Under the pieces are notes generated by a model. It was not told where the DNA came from. It did not search any database and saw nothing but the letters and a program-made list of their open reading frames with translations. A stretch of 64,000 nt of DNA from Bacteroidia bacterium (GTDB lineage Bacteria; Bacteroidota; Bacteroidia; 2-12-FULL-35-15). A program made the translations under genes and the position numbers. The stretch is taken from positions 1 to 64,000 of the forward strand of contig JAEUTU010000043.1 of assembly GCA_016786925.1 (NCBI GenBank), in the 5' to 3' direction. This document shows, one piece after another, positions 1 to 9,965 of the stretch; within the stretch, counting starts at the first letter, position 1, and each line of letters starts with the position of its first letter.

Positions 1-2433
1 CAGACCTTTTCATTTTGTATTACTGTGACTGGAATAGCCTCGAATATTAATTCTACTAATGCTAACTGTGGTGCATCGAATGGAACAGCAAGTGTTCAAA
101 TTACATCGGGTAATGGTCCGTTTAATTATCAATGGTTACCAAACGGTGGAGCCAATGCAAATGCTACGGGATTGCAAGCAGGTACATATACTGTAACGGT
201 AAGCAATTCTGCAGGTTGTTCAAGCAGTGCTACAACAGTAGTTGGCAGTGGTCAGGCACCCGGCAATATTCTCATCAGCAGTACGAATGTAAGCTGTTTC
301 GGAGCAAATAACGGTAGCATTACGGCCAATGTAAATGGAGGACAACAACCATATACATACGCTTGGTCGAATGGTGCAACTACAGCTACAGTAAATAATC
401 TTGCACCCGGAACATATACATTCACAGTTACTACTGCTAATGGCTGTATCAGCACAGCAACAAGCACCATTACTCAACCATCAGCAGCGCTTACCTATAC
501 ATCAAGCTTTGCCAATACACTATGCTTTAATGACAATACAGGAAGTGCCAGTGTGAATGTATCGGGAGGAACAGCCCCTTACAACTACTCATGGAATACA
601 ACACCTGTTCAAACAAGCTCAACTGCTAATAACTTAACAGCAGGAAACTACGCTGTTATTATCACAGATAATAATGGGTGCAGTATTACTGCAAATTTTC
701 AAATAAATGAACCTCCTGCTCTGATCAGTAATGCCATGATCGTAAGTAACATTACTTGTTATGGTCTGAATAATGGTCATGCAATTGTTGGTGGATCAGG
801 TGGTACAGGAGCATACTCCTATTCGTGGAATACAACTCCTGTTCAAAACACTCAAAGTATAACAGGTTTGGCAGCAGGGAACTACATGGCAACAGTCACC
901 GATGCAAACAATTGTACATCGACATCAAGTATTGCCATTACCGAACCTGCTCAATTAAGTATGAGTACAGCCGGATTCCCTATAAGTTGTAATGGTTTGT
1001 CTGACGGACAAGCTGTTGTAATACCATCAGGAGGAACTCCAAGTTACACTTATCAATGGTTGCCAAATGGAGGAACAGGAGCAAGTGCAACAGGGCTTTC
1101 TCCGGGAACATACAATATCACCGTAACGGATGCCAATGGATGTCAATCGACCTCAGCTGTAAGCATTACTCAACCTGCACCTCTTACATTAACAGCAAGT
1201 GGTGGCACAACCATCTGCTTAGGTCAAAATACAACTATTAGTGCCAGTGCAACAGGAGGAAATGGCTCTTATGTTTATAACTGGACCGGAGTCGGAACTG
1301 GTGCAACACAAACGGTTAGTCCTAATGCTCCAACAAATTATACTGTTGTAGCAACTGATGCGAATGGATGTACAAGTAATATAGAAACAATATCTATCAA
1401 TGTTACTTCATTAACAGCGGCCAATTTAACTACCAGTCCGGCCACAACTATCTGCAATGGCAATTCAGCAACATTATCTGCCATCGTATCAGGAAATACA
1501 GGGCCGGTAACGGTCAACTGGAGCAATAATCTTGGAACAGGAAGTGGACCATTTACAGTGTATCCGAATACCAATACCAATTACATTGTTACTGTGACCG
1601 ATCTTTGTAATAATAGTATCAGTTCTACAATACCAGTAACGGTTAATCCATTACCTGTGATCAGTGTATCGCCTCAATCAGGAACAGCTTGCAGTGAGGT
1701 CACATTGAACTTTCAGGACAACTCAACTACGAACAACGGGGCACAATACAGCTGGACATTTGGAGATGGAAATAGTTCCAATGCAATTGCACCAAGTCAT
1801 ACCTATACACAAAGTGGAACATATCCTGTTAATGTTTTTGTTACCTCTGTAAATGGTTGTACCAATTCACAAAACACAACTGCAACCGTAACAGTGTATG
1901 CACCTTCAAAAGCGCTATTTACTGCTGAAGCATTAGATGGAACAGTGATCAGCCCGGTGTATAAATTCTTGAATAACTCTGTAAATGCCGCCACTCACTC
2001 CTGGACGTTTGGTGATGGCACTAGCTCATCGATCATAGAGCCACAACACACTTATCCCGGAAAAGGAGAATACTTAGTAACCTTACATGTATCCAGTTTA
2101 GAAGGTTGTAAAGATTCATTTACCATACCAGTAGAAATAAAACCGGTGTTCACGATCTATATTCCAAATGCTTTTACACCTGATGGAAATGGTACGAATG
2201 ATTTCTTTACGGCAAAAGGACAAGAAATAACTGAGTTTAGAATGATGATCTTCAACCGGTGGGGAGAATTGATCTTTGAAACAGATAATATAGAAAAAGG
2301 GTGGGACGGAAGAGCAAATGGAGGAAATGACATTGCCCAAGATGGAGTTTATGTTTACAAGATCGAGGTCCGTGATTTCAGGAACAAATACTACGATTAC
2401 ATGGGACATGTTACCCTCCTTGCAAGCAGATAA
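1..2433 (+). CDS. SprB-repeat/PKD surface protein with type B T9SS sorting domain, 5' partial
   Basis: The reading frame is open from base 1, so the gene begins upstream of the window; an internal GTG at 25 is not the true start. The visible part has five SprB-type repeats of about 77 residues, each ending in a G-x-Y-x-x-x-V-x-D-x-N-G-C-like segment. Two looser Ig-like units and two PKD domains (W-T-F-G-D-G near residues 578 and 662 counted from base 25) follow. The last 95 residues form a gliding-motility-type C-terminal domain (IYIPNAFTPDGNGTNDFF, FNRWGELIFET, DGVYVYKIEV). In this family that domain directs export through the type IX system and cell-surface attachment. Probably a large adhesin or motility protein. 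A terminator follows directly. Exact ligand or role is unknown. Confidence 0.85.
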   Translation, partial: QTFSFCITVTGIASNINSTNANCGASNGTASVQITSGNGPFNYQWLPNGGANANATGLQAGTYTVTVSNSAGCSSSATTVVGSGQAPGNILISSTNVSCFGANNGSITANVNGGQQPYTYAWSNGATTATVNNLAPGTYTFTVTTANGCISTATSTITQPSAALTYTSSFANTLCFNDNTGSASVNVSGGTAPYNYSWNTTPVQTSSTANNLTAGNYAVIITDNNGCSITANFQINEPPALISNAMIVSNITCYGLNNGHAIVGGSGGTGAYSYSWNTTPVQNTQSITGLAAGNYMATVTDANNCTSTSSIAITEPAQLSMSTAGFPISCNGLSDGQAVVIPSGGTPSYTYQWLPNGGTGASATGLSPGTYNITVTDANGCQSTSAVSITQPAPLTLTASGGTTICLGQNTTISASATGGNGSYVYNWTGVGTGATQTVSPNAPTNYTVVATDANGCTSNIETISINVTSLTAANLTTSPATTICNGNSATLSAIVSGNTGPVTVNWSNNLGTGSGPFTVYPNTNTNYIVTVTDLCNNSISSTIPVTVNPLPVISVSPQSGTACSEVTLNFQDNSTTNNGAQYSWTFGDGNSSNAIAPSHTYTQSGTYPVNVFVTSVNGCTNSQNTTATVTVYAPSKALFTAEALDGTVISPVYKFLNNSVNAATHSWTFGDGTSSSIIEPQHTYPGKGEYLVTLHVSSLEGCKDSFTIPVEIKPVFTIYIPNAFTPDGNGTNDFFTAKGQEITEFRMMIFNRWGELIFETDNIEKGWDGRANGGNDIAQDGVYVYKIEVRDFRNKYYDYMGHVTLLASR
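100..1190 (+). repeat. Tandem SprB-type coding repeats, period about 231 bp
   Basis: The segment encoding the G-(T/N)-Y motif recurs near bases 178, 408, 640, 873 and 1103, spacing 230-233 bp. Copies are clearly diverged at the DNA level, so this is an old protein repeat, not a fresh duplication. Confidence 0.75.
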
Positions 2434-2452
2434 TAAAATACAATTTAATACT

Positions 2453-2484
2453 AAAAAATCTAAGCCATTTGGCTTAGATTTTTT
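2453..2484 (+). terminator. Intrinsic terminator after the SprB-repeat gene
   Basis: A perfect 14-bp stem (A6 TCTAAGCC pairing with GGCTTAGA T6) with loop ATTT lies 19 bases after the stop codon. Its T-tract runs straight into the putative promoter of the next gene. Confidence 0.85.
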
Positions 2485-2491
2485 AATTTTG
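2484..2491 (+). promoter_or_regulatory. Putative -7 element for the TPR/SpoIIE gene
   Basis: TAATTTTG matches the Bacteroidota -7 consensus TAnnTTTG, 20 bases before the ATG at 2512. No TTG is seen at the expected -33 position, so the call rests on one element. Confidence 0.35.
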
Positions 2492-2511
2492 AAGGACTTC
2501 AAACCATTCAA

Positions 2512-4719
2512 ATGAAAAAACTACTTTTTATTCTATTCGCTGTTTTTATTTATACGACTTCTTCTTATTCGCAAAATAACAAAATAGACAGTCTGGAGAA
2601 TTTATTATCTAAGGCGAAACACGACACCACCAAAGCAAGTTTACTCGCACAGATAGGATTTGAGTATAAAGTTTCTGAACCCACAAAGGCAAAGGAATAC
2701 GGAGAAAAAGCATTGGAGCTTTCACTAAAAACAAAATATCCACCAACAACAGCTGCCTCATACAATGTAATTGGAATCTACTACTACATGACTCACGAAA
2801 TGCCAATTGCAAGAAATTATTTTTTTAAAGCACTAAAAATATATAAAGAAATAAACAACATAAAAGGAATTGCCAGCTGTTTAGGGAATATATCAAGCAC
2901 TTATACTGAACAGACAATGTTTGACTCTGCTATTTATATGCAAAAAGAAGGGTTGGAATTTAGTCTAAAAGTGAAAGATGAAAAAGGCATTGCAAATTCC
3001 TATCAAAATTTAGGAAACACTTATAACCTAAAAGGAGACTATCAAGTAGGGACTGAATATCTTTTCAAAGCCTTGAAAATATTTGAAAAAGTAAAACAGG
3101 ATTATGGAATAGGCATGTGTTTATACAATATTTCCAGAGCTTTTTACATGCAAGAAAAGTTCAAGGAATCAGTAGATTATGCTCAAAAATGTCGTGAAAA
3201 AAGGTTGAAAATTGGAGACAAAAGTGGTGTTGCACTGGCTTATGTAATGGAAGCAAGTGCTTTAGAACAATTAAGAGAATATGAAAAGGCTGTTGAGACA
3301 GCAAAAAAAGCAATCGCCATTCAGGAAGAGATTAATGATGTATATGGGTTGCAGTTCTCCTACACTATCATTGCCAATGTTTCTTATGATCATTTTAAAC
3401 AATATGACATAGCTTTAGAATATTACTTAAAGTCCAGAAAAATTTCTGAAGAATCACAAAATTTTATGGCTCTCGCTAATATTGATTACAGTATAGGGTC
3501 TATTCTAAGTTCAAAAGGAGATTATAAAAAAGCATTGGAATATCATTTAAATTCACTGGATTTATCTAAAAAGCACGGACTCAAACAAGAATATAAAGAT
3601 GGTCTGCTCGCCATTTCACAAACCTATTCGAATATGCAACAATTCGATAAAGCCTACGATTATCAAAGTCAGTATATTAAAATGAAAGACTCCTTGATTA
3701 ATGAATCGTCCACCAAACAATTAAATGAACTGCAAACATTGTACGATACAGAAAAAAAACAAAAAGAGATCGAGCTACTCACAAAAGAACAGGAAGTGAA
3801 AGATGCACGGATCGCCCGTCAGAACATCATTACCTATACAATTGTTGCCGGATTAATATTGGTGATTATATTGGCTTTTATCTCTTTTAAGCGTTATAGA
3901 GAAAAGAAAAAAGCAAATATCGAGATCACACATCAAAAAGAGATAATTGAAGAAAAGAACAAAGAAATTCTTGATTCTATTCACTATGCAAAACGAATTC
4001 AAAGGGCTTTGCTTGCATCTGATACACTTTTAAAGAATAATCTTCCCGAACATTTTGTTCTTTACAAACCAAAAGATATTGTGAGTGGTGATTTTTACTG
4101 GGCACAACAAACCAGTAATGGCATCTTTTTACTTGCTACATGCGACTGTACCGGACATGGAGTTCCGGGTGCATTTATGAGTCTATTGAATATTTCTAAA
4201 CTTAATGAAGTAGTCGTAGAACGAAAAGTTCAACAACCTGATAAAGTATTTGAGAATGTACGTGAAGAGATCATCAAAGCATTGAATCCGGATGGAACAG
4301 ATACCGATGCAAAGGATGGAATGGATGCTGTATTATGCGCATACGACTTTAAAAACATGAAATTGTCTTTTGCTGCTGCCAACAACCCTGTTATCATTAT
4401 CCGTAACAATGAGATCATTGAATACAAAGCCAATAAATTTCCGGTTGGATTACATCAAGGTGAAGTTAAAACATTTACACTTCATACTGTTGATATTCAG
4501 AAAGGAGATTGCATCTATACATTTACAGATGGATTCCCTGATCAGTTTGGGGGAGACAAAGGAAAAAAACTAATGAGTAAAAATTTTAAGGAACTCCTTC
4601 TAAAAGAGCATCAGAATACCCTTCAACAACAAAAAGAAAATCTAAATAATGTATTTGAAAGCTGGAAAGGAGTTCTTGAGCAAGTGGATGATGTACTTGT
4701 TATTGGAGTAAGAGTCTAG
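2512..4719 (+). CDS. Exported/membrane TPR protein with SpoIIE-type phosphatase domain
   Basis: 735 residues. A signal peptide (about 1-20) is followed by tandem TPR units (about 30-390) with the usual alternating helix pattern. Then come a coiled coil (about 395-437), one transmembrane helix (about 438-461), a second coiled linker, and a PPM/SpoIIE phosphatase domain to the end. Metal-binding motifs are present: GDFYWA, DCTGHGVPGAFMS and FTDGFPDQFGG. This predicts a sensor with periplasmic TPRs and a cytoplasmic Ser/Thr phosphatase, as in partner-switching signalling. No anti-sigma or STAS partner is nearby, so the target is unknown. Its stop codon abuts the stop of the convergent gene with no gap. 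Confidence 0.85.
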   Translation: MKKLLFILFAVFIYTTSSYSQNNKIDSLENLLSKAKHDTTKASLLAQIGFEYKVSEPTKAKEYGEKALELSLKTKYPPTTAASYNVIGIYYYMTHEMPIARNYFFKALKIYKEINNIKGIASCLGNISSTYTEQTMFDSAIYMQKEGLEFSLKVKDEKGIANSYQNLGNTYNLKGDYQVGTEYLFKALKIFEKVKQDYGIGMCLYNISRAFYMQEKFKESVDYAQKCREKRLKIGDKSGVALAYVMEASALEQLREYEKAVETAKKAIAIQEEINDVYGLQFSYTIIANVSYDHFKQYDIALEYYLKSRKISEESQNFMALANIDYSIGSILSSKGDYKKALEYHLNSLDLSKKHGLKQEYKDGLLAISQTYSNMQQFDKAYDYQSQYIKMKDSLINESSTKQLNELQTLYDTEKKQKEIELLTKEQEVKDARIARQNIITYTIVAGLILVIILAFISFKRYREKKKANIEITHQKEIIEEKNKEILDSIHYAKRIQRALLASDTLLKNNLPEHFVLYKPKDIVSGDFYWAQQTSNGIFLLATCDCTGHGVPGAFMSLLNISKLNEVVVERKVQQPDKVFENVREEIIKALNPDGTDTDAKDGMDAVLCAYDFKNMKLSFAAANNPVIIIRNNEIIEYKANKFPVGLHQGEVKTFTLHTVDIQKGDCIYTFTDGFPDQFGGDKGKKLMSKNFKELLLKEHQNTLQQQKENLNNVFESWKGVLEQVDDVLVIGVRV

Positions 4720-5391
4720 TTAGATCTTTTGCGCCAACTTCGTATTAGGGAATAGCGATTTAAATATTTCACGATAATAGATCATCAGATCAATAGTGAC
4801 AATTGGGGAGTTTAGCTGTTGATTCAATTTCCTAGTATTAGCAAACATAAAACGGTATCCAAAATCAGCACCCACGCCTACCCATTTGAATATTTTATAC
4901 TCAACCGAGATGGCAGGTTCATAGATCAAGTTGACATTTCTATTGGTTTTTGTCTTGATGCCATTTAGTTCGTATTGATAATAAGACTCCCCCACACCTA
5001 ATTGTAAAGGCATCCCTATCTCCCAATGTTTTGTCTGATAAAATACATATTCCACAGTAGCAGAAAAATAATAAAACTTCAATCCCTTTGAAATAATATA
5101 AGGCTTGCCCAACTCATTGATGTATTCAAAATTTTCATTTAAATTTTTAGGAGGATTGTAGAGTTGATTATAGCCAATTCCTAATCTCAATTTATCTCCA
5201 TACTTAAGACCTGCCTTTATACCAAAAACGTTTACAATTTCATTATTAACGAATGAATTTCTTGAATTTAAGGTGACAAAAGGATGAGGTTTTTTTCTGA
5301 ATTCGGAACGAATGGTATCTAAAGTGGGCTGGGCTATTCCAACACTTATCATAAACACCATCAAACAAAATGAAAATATTTTTTTAATCAC
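4720..5391 (-). CDS. Exported outer-membrane beta-barrel-like protein of unknown function
   Basis: 223 residues with a signal peptide (about 1-20, MIKKIFSFCLMVFMISVGIA). The rest alternates hydrophobic and polar residues in a beta-strand pattern (GIKAGLKYGDKLRLGIGYN, FYYFSATVEYVFYQ, PAISVEYKIFKWVGVGADFG) typical of small outer-membrane barrels. No known enzyme motif. It starts 8 bases after ribE, so it is probably the last gene of that leftward transcript. Confidence 0.6.
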   Translation of the reverse strand: MIKKIFSFCLMVFMISVGIAQPTLDTIRSEFRKKPHPFVTLNSRNSFVNNEIVNVFGIKAGLKYGDKLRLGIGYNQLYNPPKNLNENFEYINELGKPYIISKGLKFYYFSATVEYVFYQTKHWEIGMPLQLGVGESYYQYELNGIKTKTNRNVNLIYEPAISVEYKIFKWVGVGADFGYRFMFANTRKLNQQLNSPIVTIDLMIYYREIFKSLFPNTKLAQKI

Positions 5392-5399
5392 TGTCAGGA

Positions 5400-5984
5400 T
5401 TACTTTGGCATGAGCTTGCTGATATACTTACCGAGAATATCAAATTCCAGGTTCACAATTGTTCCAACTTGAATAGAATTAAAATTGGTATGATCGAACG
5501 TATATGGAATAATACAAACGGAGAACGAATTTGCTTTTGAATTAACAAGGGTAAGACTTACACCATTCACACAGATCGATCCTTTTTCAACGGTTACATT
5601 TCCACAAGAACCATCGTACTCAAAAGTAAATATCCAACTCCCATCGCTCTGTTTTACATCAATGCATGTAGCTATTTGATCTACATGACCTTGTACAATA
5701 TGACCATCCAAACGATCGCCCAATCTTAAACATCTTTCCAAGTTCACTTTATCCCCAACGTTCAAATATCCTAAATTGGTTTTTTGAAGTGTTTCATCAA
5801 TTGCGGTAACAGTATATAGATCATCTTGAATCTTTATCACTGTCAAACAAACACCATTGTGAGCAACACTTTGATCGATCTTTAGATCTTTGGAGAATTC
5901 AGATCTTATTGTTAAATGAAGATTACTTTGTTCTTTCTTGAGTTCTACAACTTCGCCAAGCGTTTCAACAATTCCGGAAAACAT
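5400..5984 (-). CDS. ribE: Riboflavin synthase, alpha subunit
   Basis: 194 residues, close to the family's usual length. It converts two 6,7-dimethyl-8-ribityllumazine molecules to riboflavin in the cytoplasm. The N-terminal MFSGIVETLGEV signature is present, and the protein is two tandem lumazine-binding barrels (about 1-95 and 96-190). The paired motifs NGVCLTVIKI and NGVSLTLVNS mark the two halves, and GHIVQGHVD opens the second. It lies 3 bases after an exported T9SS protein, an unrelated neighbour, so the linkage looks transcriptional only. No FMN riboswitch could fit in the 3-base spacer. Confidence 0.93.
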   Translation of the reverse strand: MFSGIVETLGEVVELKKEQSNLHLTIRSEFSKDLKIDQSVAHNGVCLTVIKIQDDLYTVTAIDETLQKTNLGYLNVGDKVNLERCLRLGDRLDGHIVQGHVDQIATCIDVKQSDGSWIFTFEYDGSCGNVTVEKGSICVNGVSLTLVNSKANSFSVCIIPYTFDHTNFNSIQVGTIVNLEFDILGKYISKLMPK

Positions 5985-5987
5985 ACA

Positions 5988-8708
5988 CTAATTATTTGGT
6001 TTAGGATTTTGTTTGATCAACTGCACAAATCCTTTTAAAGTTCTTGGCACAATGCCTTCCACTCTGATCTCATTTACAGTACATACATAATAATACACAC
6101 CATCACTACAAGGGATCTTCGTGTCTTTATTTGTTCCGTCCCAGAAAATATCCGGATCAGTCGTTTCAAACATCAATAAACCCCAACGATCGTAGATCTT
6201 GATATCTATATCTTTCACAAAACGATATGGAAGAGGAATGAAGAATTCGTTGATATTGTCTCCATTGGGAGTGAACACATTCGGCAATTCATAAACAGGA
6301 CAATTATCAACACATATCTTATTAATGATCACACTTTCATTTGCAAATGAATCAACAGCGGTTACCACATAGCAACCTGCAACAGAAGGTGTTCCTTCAT
6401 AATCATAACTATGAATGAACGTGGTGGTACTCATATCCGTTGAAGAATACACCAACTGAAGTGTTCCATCGGTTGTTGGAGAAAAATATACATTGTACTG
6501 CACCGCATCATCATCGCTGCAAGTTAAATTTGGATTTGTCCAGGTGATCGTATTGACAACATTATCGCAATCGTTGTTAACAGCAAAACTTGGCTGACAA
6601 GGAGGAACAATATCTATTGGCGTTTCACATTTAATTTGTGAAGCATTGAACAATGGTCGTGGCAATGCAGGATCGGAATATTCTCCTTTTGTAACCACTT
6701 TATAACAATAGTTTACTCCATTTACCAATCCTGTATCCACATACGTTCTATTGATCGTACTATCGATCAAAACAAATGTGCTTGAACCTTGTGGGATCTC
6801 CTTGTATATAAAATATTGGTAATTGGTCCAAGGAACAATCTCTTGCCAAGATAAATTAACTTCGTTTCCCGCAGGACTGGATGACAGGAAAACAGAAGAA
6901 GCGGTATGTGTTGATCCTTTCAATAGGCCGTTTGAATAAAAATCTACACGATAGGTCCAAGGACTTGTTTCAGTATTGATATTCGTATGCACGAAACCCG
7001 TATCTGTTAATTGAGAAAAGGATGCATAAGAATAGGATGCTATCTGAGAAAAGGCTGTTTGAGAAGGATTAAACCCTTGAGCAACCATCAATCGATATTC
7101 ATAAGGAGGAGGATTGACAATTGTATCCAGGTTACTTGAATTGCCAACCGGTTTTACCCAGTGTGTCCAAATACTTCCTGAAGTAGAATTCGTAGTTAGC
7201 ACACTCACATTCGTAATAATAGGCACATCCTGCACCAGCTGTACACACACTTTTGTTGAAGCATAACTTTGAGAACCATCATTGTAATATGCAACAACCA
7301 TGTATGAATAATTGACTCCATGGATCAAACCTTGACCATTATTGTTATCCGTGAAGGTTAACGTAGTAGCATTAGTAGTTCCGATCAATGTATATCCGGT
7401 GTAACTTGGAACCCCTGTTTCACAATCAGCATGCACCCACGGATCACACGTATTTTTTCTGTAGATATAAAAACCTTTTAAAGGATTAGCCCCTGTAGTA
7501 GCATTACAAAAAGGGGAGTTCCAATTCAACAAAATACTTGCTCCGTTGGGCGTTGCAGTTAAGCCTGTTGGAGCAGGTGCAATAACACGGATGAATACCG
7601 ATTCAAAATTTACCAATGGTGTGCTCGGATGATTATCATCTGCCTTGAACGTCACCAAATGCGGCATCAATTGCACCTGAGTACAAGACGGGGTCCAGCT
7701 GAAAGTTCCTGTTAATGGACTTAAACCTGAAACTGTCGGGAAGTTTGCTGAAGGTGAAGATTGAAACGGGCCACCTGTAGCACTTAAAGTGATCACATTA
7801 TTTTGAGGATCAGTAGCAGTCACACCAAAGGTGATATTTGTTCCGGCTACCACACATGTATCATTAATGTTATTGATCTGAGGGGCATTATTGGAACAAG
7901 AAGCGACATCAATTTGCATATCGCGCAAAATAGAACCTACATAATAACGAACGCCTTGAAAAAGTCGATACTCTTTAATGAGGATAGCCACATTGTATTG
8001 ACAGATCTGAGGGGGAGTACACCAGATAAGGTCTCCATTCAAAACATTGATACTATTAATGCCCATATTCGGAGGCAAAGTGTATCCAAAAATAGGAGCA
8101 CCATTGGCATAACAAGTTGTTAATTCATAGGATAAACTATCCCCTTCGGCATCATAGGCTCCCGGGTTGTGTTCAAAGCATTCACCCACACAAGCCATAT
8201 CCAAAGGTGGATTTAATAATGTTGGAGAGCTATTAGAACCTAAAAAAGGATTGATGACCAATTCGGTTCTTAAAAAGAAAGAAGCATTCACTGAGTTGGG
8301 GATATTACAAATACCGGCATTTCTATTCGGATCCTCAACGGTGATTATGTAAGAGCCGGAACCAGAATAAACATGCTCAACATAATAAATATTGAGCTTA
8401 GTATTAGCCGGAGAAGATAACATCACCCCATCACGGGTATTCGGACAAAGAGAAGAAGGTCCATTGATACGAGGCGCAATTGCGCTGTCACCATCCCCAA
8501 AATTTACTGTAAGTTCACAGCGATCGGCTGTTGTATTAAAGGTATTTGTATATGTTGTAATAGTTATACCATACCTATACTGGCTACCATTCGATCCGGA
8601 AGGAGGTAAATGTTTGTACGTAATTTCTCCCGCCCTATTGTGAGTTGCAAAAGCACTAACAATAAAGAAAAATGAAAAACATATAAAAAGTAGTATCCGT
8701 TTCATCAA
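5988..8708 (-). CDS. Secreted multidomain protein with type B T9SS sorting domain
   Basis: 906 residues. The signal peptide (about 1-22) is followed by THNRAGEITYKHL, a mature N-terminus often seen in Bacteroidota T9SS substrates. Cys-bearing Ig/cadherin-like repeats occupy the middle, and fibronectin type III-like modules lie around 385-490 and 600-700 (LTATPNGASILLNWNSP, NEVNLSWQEI). The C-terminal 100 residues (about 804-906: ELPNVFTPNGDNINEFF, IYDRWGLLMFET, DGVYYYVC) match the gliding-motility type B sorting domain, so export by T9SS and surface display are expected. Binding target unknown. mqnC lies 46 bases upstream and ribE 3 bases downstream on the same strand. Confidence 0.85.
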   Translation of the reverse strand: MMKRILLFICFSFFFIVSAFATHNRAGEITYKHLPPSGSNGSQYRYGITITTYTNTFNTTADRCELTVNFGDGDSAIAPRINGPSSLCPNTRDGVMLSSPANTKLNIYYVEHVYSGSGSYIITVEDPNRNAGICNIPNSVNASFFLRTELVINPFLGSNSSPTLLNPPLDMACVGECFEHNPGAYDAEGDSLSYELTTCYANGAPIFGYTLPPNMGINSINVLNGDLIWCTPPQICQYNVAILIKEYRLFQGVRYYVGSILRDMQIDVASCSNNAPQINNINDTCVVAGTNITFGVTATDPQNNVITLSATGGPFQSSPSANFPTVSGLSPLTGTFSWTPSCTQVQLMPHLVTFKADDNHPSTPLVNFESVFIRVIAPAPTGLTATPNGASILLNWNSPFCNATTGANPLKGFYIYRKNTCDPWVHADCETGVPSYTGYTLIGTTNATTLTFTDNNNGQGLIHGVNYSYMVVAYYNDGSQSYASTKVCVQLVQDVPIITNVSVLTTNSTSGSIWTHWVKPVGNSSNLDTIVNPPPYEYRLMVAQGFNPSQTAFSQIASYSYASFSQLTDTGFVHTNINTETSPWTYRVDFYSNGLLKGSTHTASSVFLSSSPAGNEVNLSWQEIVPWTNYQYFIYKEIPQGSSTFVLIDSTINRTYVDTGLVNGVNYCYKVVTKGEYSDPALPRPLFNASQIKCETPIDIVPPCQPSFAVNNDCDNVVNTITWTNPNLTCSDDDAVQYNVYFSPTTDGTLQLVYSSTDMSTTTFIHSYDYEGTPSVAGCYVVTAVDSFANESVIINKICVDNCPVYELPNVFTPNGDNINEFFIPLPYRFVKDIDIKIYDRWGLLMFETTDPDIFWDGTNKDTKIPCSDGVYYYVCTVNEIRVEGIVPRTLKGFVQLIKQNPKPNN

Positions 8709-8754
8709 ACACAGTCTAAAAATAGAACTCTAATTTACGCTTTTTATTTCACAA

Positions 8755-9879
8755 TCAATAATTTATCACCTGTTCTACCATATCTGCAGGTTGCTGACGA
8801 TACTCATATTTTTGGGTACGCAACTGTGGCTCAAATCCTGCCTCACGAATAGCCTCCTGAATGGATCGGGAGGTGAATCTATGAGGCGCTCCTGCAGCCG
8901 ATACCACATTTTCCTCGATCATGATACTACCAAAGTCGTTAGCTCCGGCATGTAAACATAATTGAGCTACTTCTTTCCCAACCGTTAGCCAGCTTGCCTG
9001 AATATTGATCACATTTGGCAACATGATTCGACTCATAGCGATCATACGGATATATTCATCGCCACTTACGTTATTTTTGATGCCTTTAATTCGTTTCAAC
9101 AATGTTCCATCATCTTGAAATGGCCATGGAATAAAAGCCAGGAATCCATTCGCATCTTTTGGCTTTTCACTCTGTACTTCACGTATCCAAACCAGGTGCT
9201 CAAAGCGTTCTTCAATGGTCTCGATATGCCCAAACATCATTGTTCCGGAGGTTGAAATATCCAGCTGATGAGCGGCACGCATCACATCCAACCATTCTCT
9301 GCCGGTACATTTTCCTTTGGAGATCAATCTGCGTACCCGGTCATTTAAGATCTCGGCACCTGCTCCCGGCAAACTATCCATTCCCGCATCTTTCAAGGCC
9401 TTCAATACTTCCGTATGGGTTGATTTCTCCAATTTGGTAATGTGTGCAATTTCAGGTGGCCCTAGGGCATGTAATTTTACGTTAGGATACAGCTTTTTCA
9501 ACTCTTTGAAAAGATCCACATAGAACTTCAAGCCTAATTCGGGATGATGCCCCCCTTGTAATAATAGCTGATCGCCACCATATTTTAAGGTTTCTTCGAT
9601 TTTTTGTTTATAGGTTGAAATATCGGTGATATAGGCCTCAGCATGTCCCGGAATACGGTAAAAATTGCAAAACTTACAATTAGCGATACAAACATTGGTG
9701 GTATTCACATTCCGGTCGATCTGCCAGGTAACTTTTCCATCCGGTTTTTGAATTTTCCTTAGCTCATTCGCCACAAACATCAACTCAGCAGTGGGGGCAT
9801 TTTTAAAGAGAAAAACACCCTCTTCCTGGCTCAAAAACTCAAAATTTAATGCTCTTTTTAATAGGGAATCTATGGTCAT
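8755..9879 (-). CDS. mqnC: Cyclic dehypoxanthinyl futalosine synthase, radical SAM
   Basis: 374 residues. It is the radical SAM step of the futalosine pathway to menaquinone, cyclising dehypoxanthine futalosine. The [4Fe-4S] motif C-x3-C-x2-C is at Cys64, Cys68 and Cys71. MqnC-type rather than MqnE-type signatures are PGAGAEILNDRVR, FLAFIPWPFQ, NIQASWLTVG and GANDFGSIMIEENVVSAAG. No other menaquinone gene is in the window, so the pathway is scattered. MqnE is the nearest alternative but fits less well. Confidence 0.9.
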   Translation of the reverse strand: MTIDSLLKRALNFEFLSQEEGVFLFKNAPTAELMFVANELRKIQKPDGKVTWQIDRNVNTTNVCIANCKFCNFYRIPGHAEAYITDISTYKQKIEETLKYGGDQLLLQGGHHPELGLKFYVDLFKELKKLYPNVKLHALGPPEIAHITKLEKSTHTEVLKALKDAGMDSLPGAGAEILNDRVRRLISKGKCTGREWLDVMRAAHQLDISTSGTMMFGHIETIEERFEHLVWIREVQSEKPKDANGFLAFIPWPFQDDGTLLKRIKGIKNNVSGDEYIRMIAMSRIMLPNVINIQASWLTVGKEVAQLCLHAGANDFGSIMIEENVVSAAGAPHRFTSRSIQEAIREAGFEPQLRTQKYEYRQQPADMVEQVINY

Positions 9880-9948
9880 TTTACAACTGATAATCGGTTA
9901 ATAAATAGTGAAAAACTTAGTAAATTCTTTTTCTACATTTACAGCTAA

Positions 9949-9956
9949 CAAAATTA
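9949..9956 (-). promoter_or_regulatory. Putative -7 element for mqnC
   Basis: On the minus strand this reads TAATTTTG (TAnnTTTG), 70 bases before the mqnC start. It lies in the 86-base divergent gap with pepA. No clear -33 element. Confidence 0.35.
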
Positions 9957-9965
9957 CGAATAATA

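Noticed and set aside
100-1190. Regular repeats that could suggest a CRISPR array
   Set aside because: The 231-bp period is coding, diverged and in frame with SprB-type protein repeats; no short identical repeats with spacers.
2116-2511. 131-codon minus-strand frame over the end of the SprB-repeat gene
   Set aside because: It runs through the terminator hairpin and opposite the conserved sorting domain.
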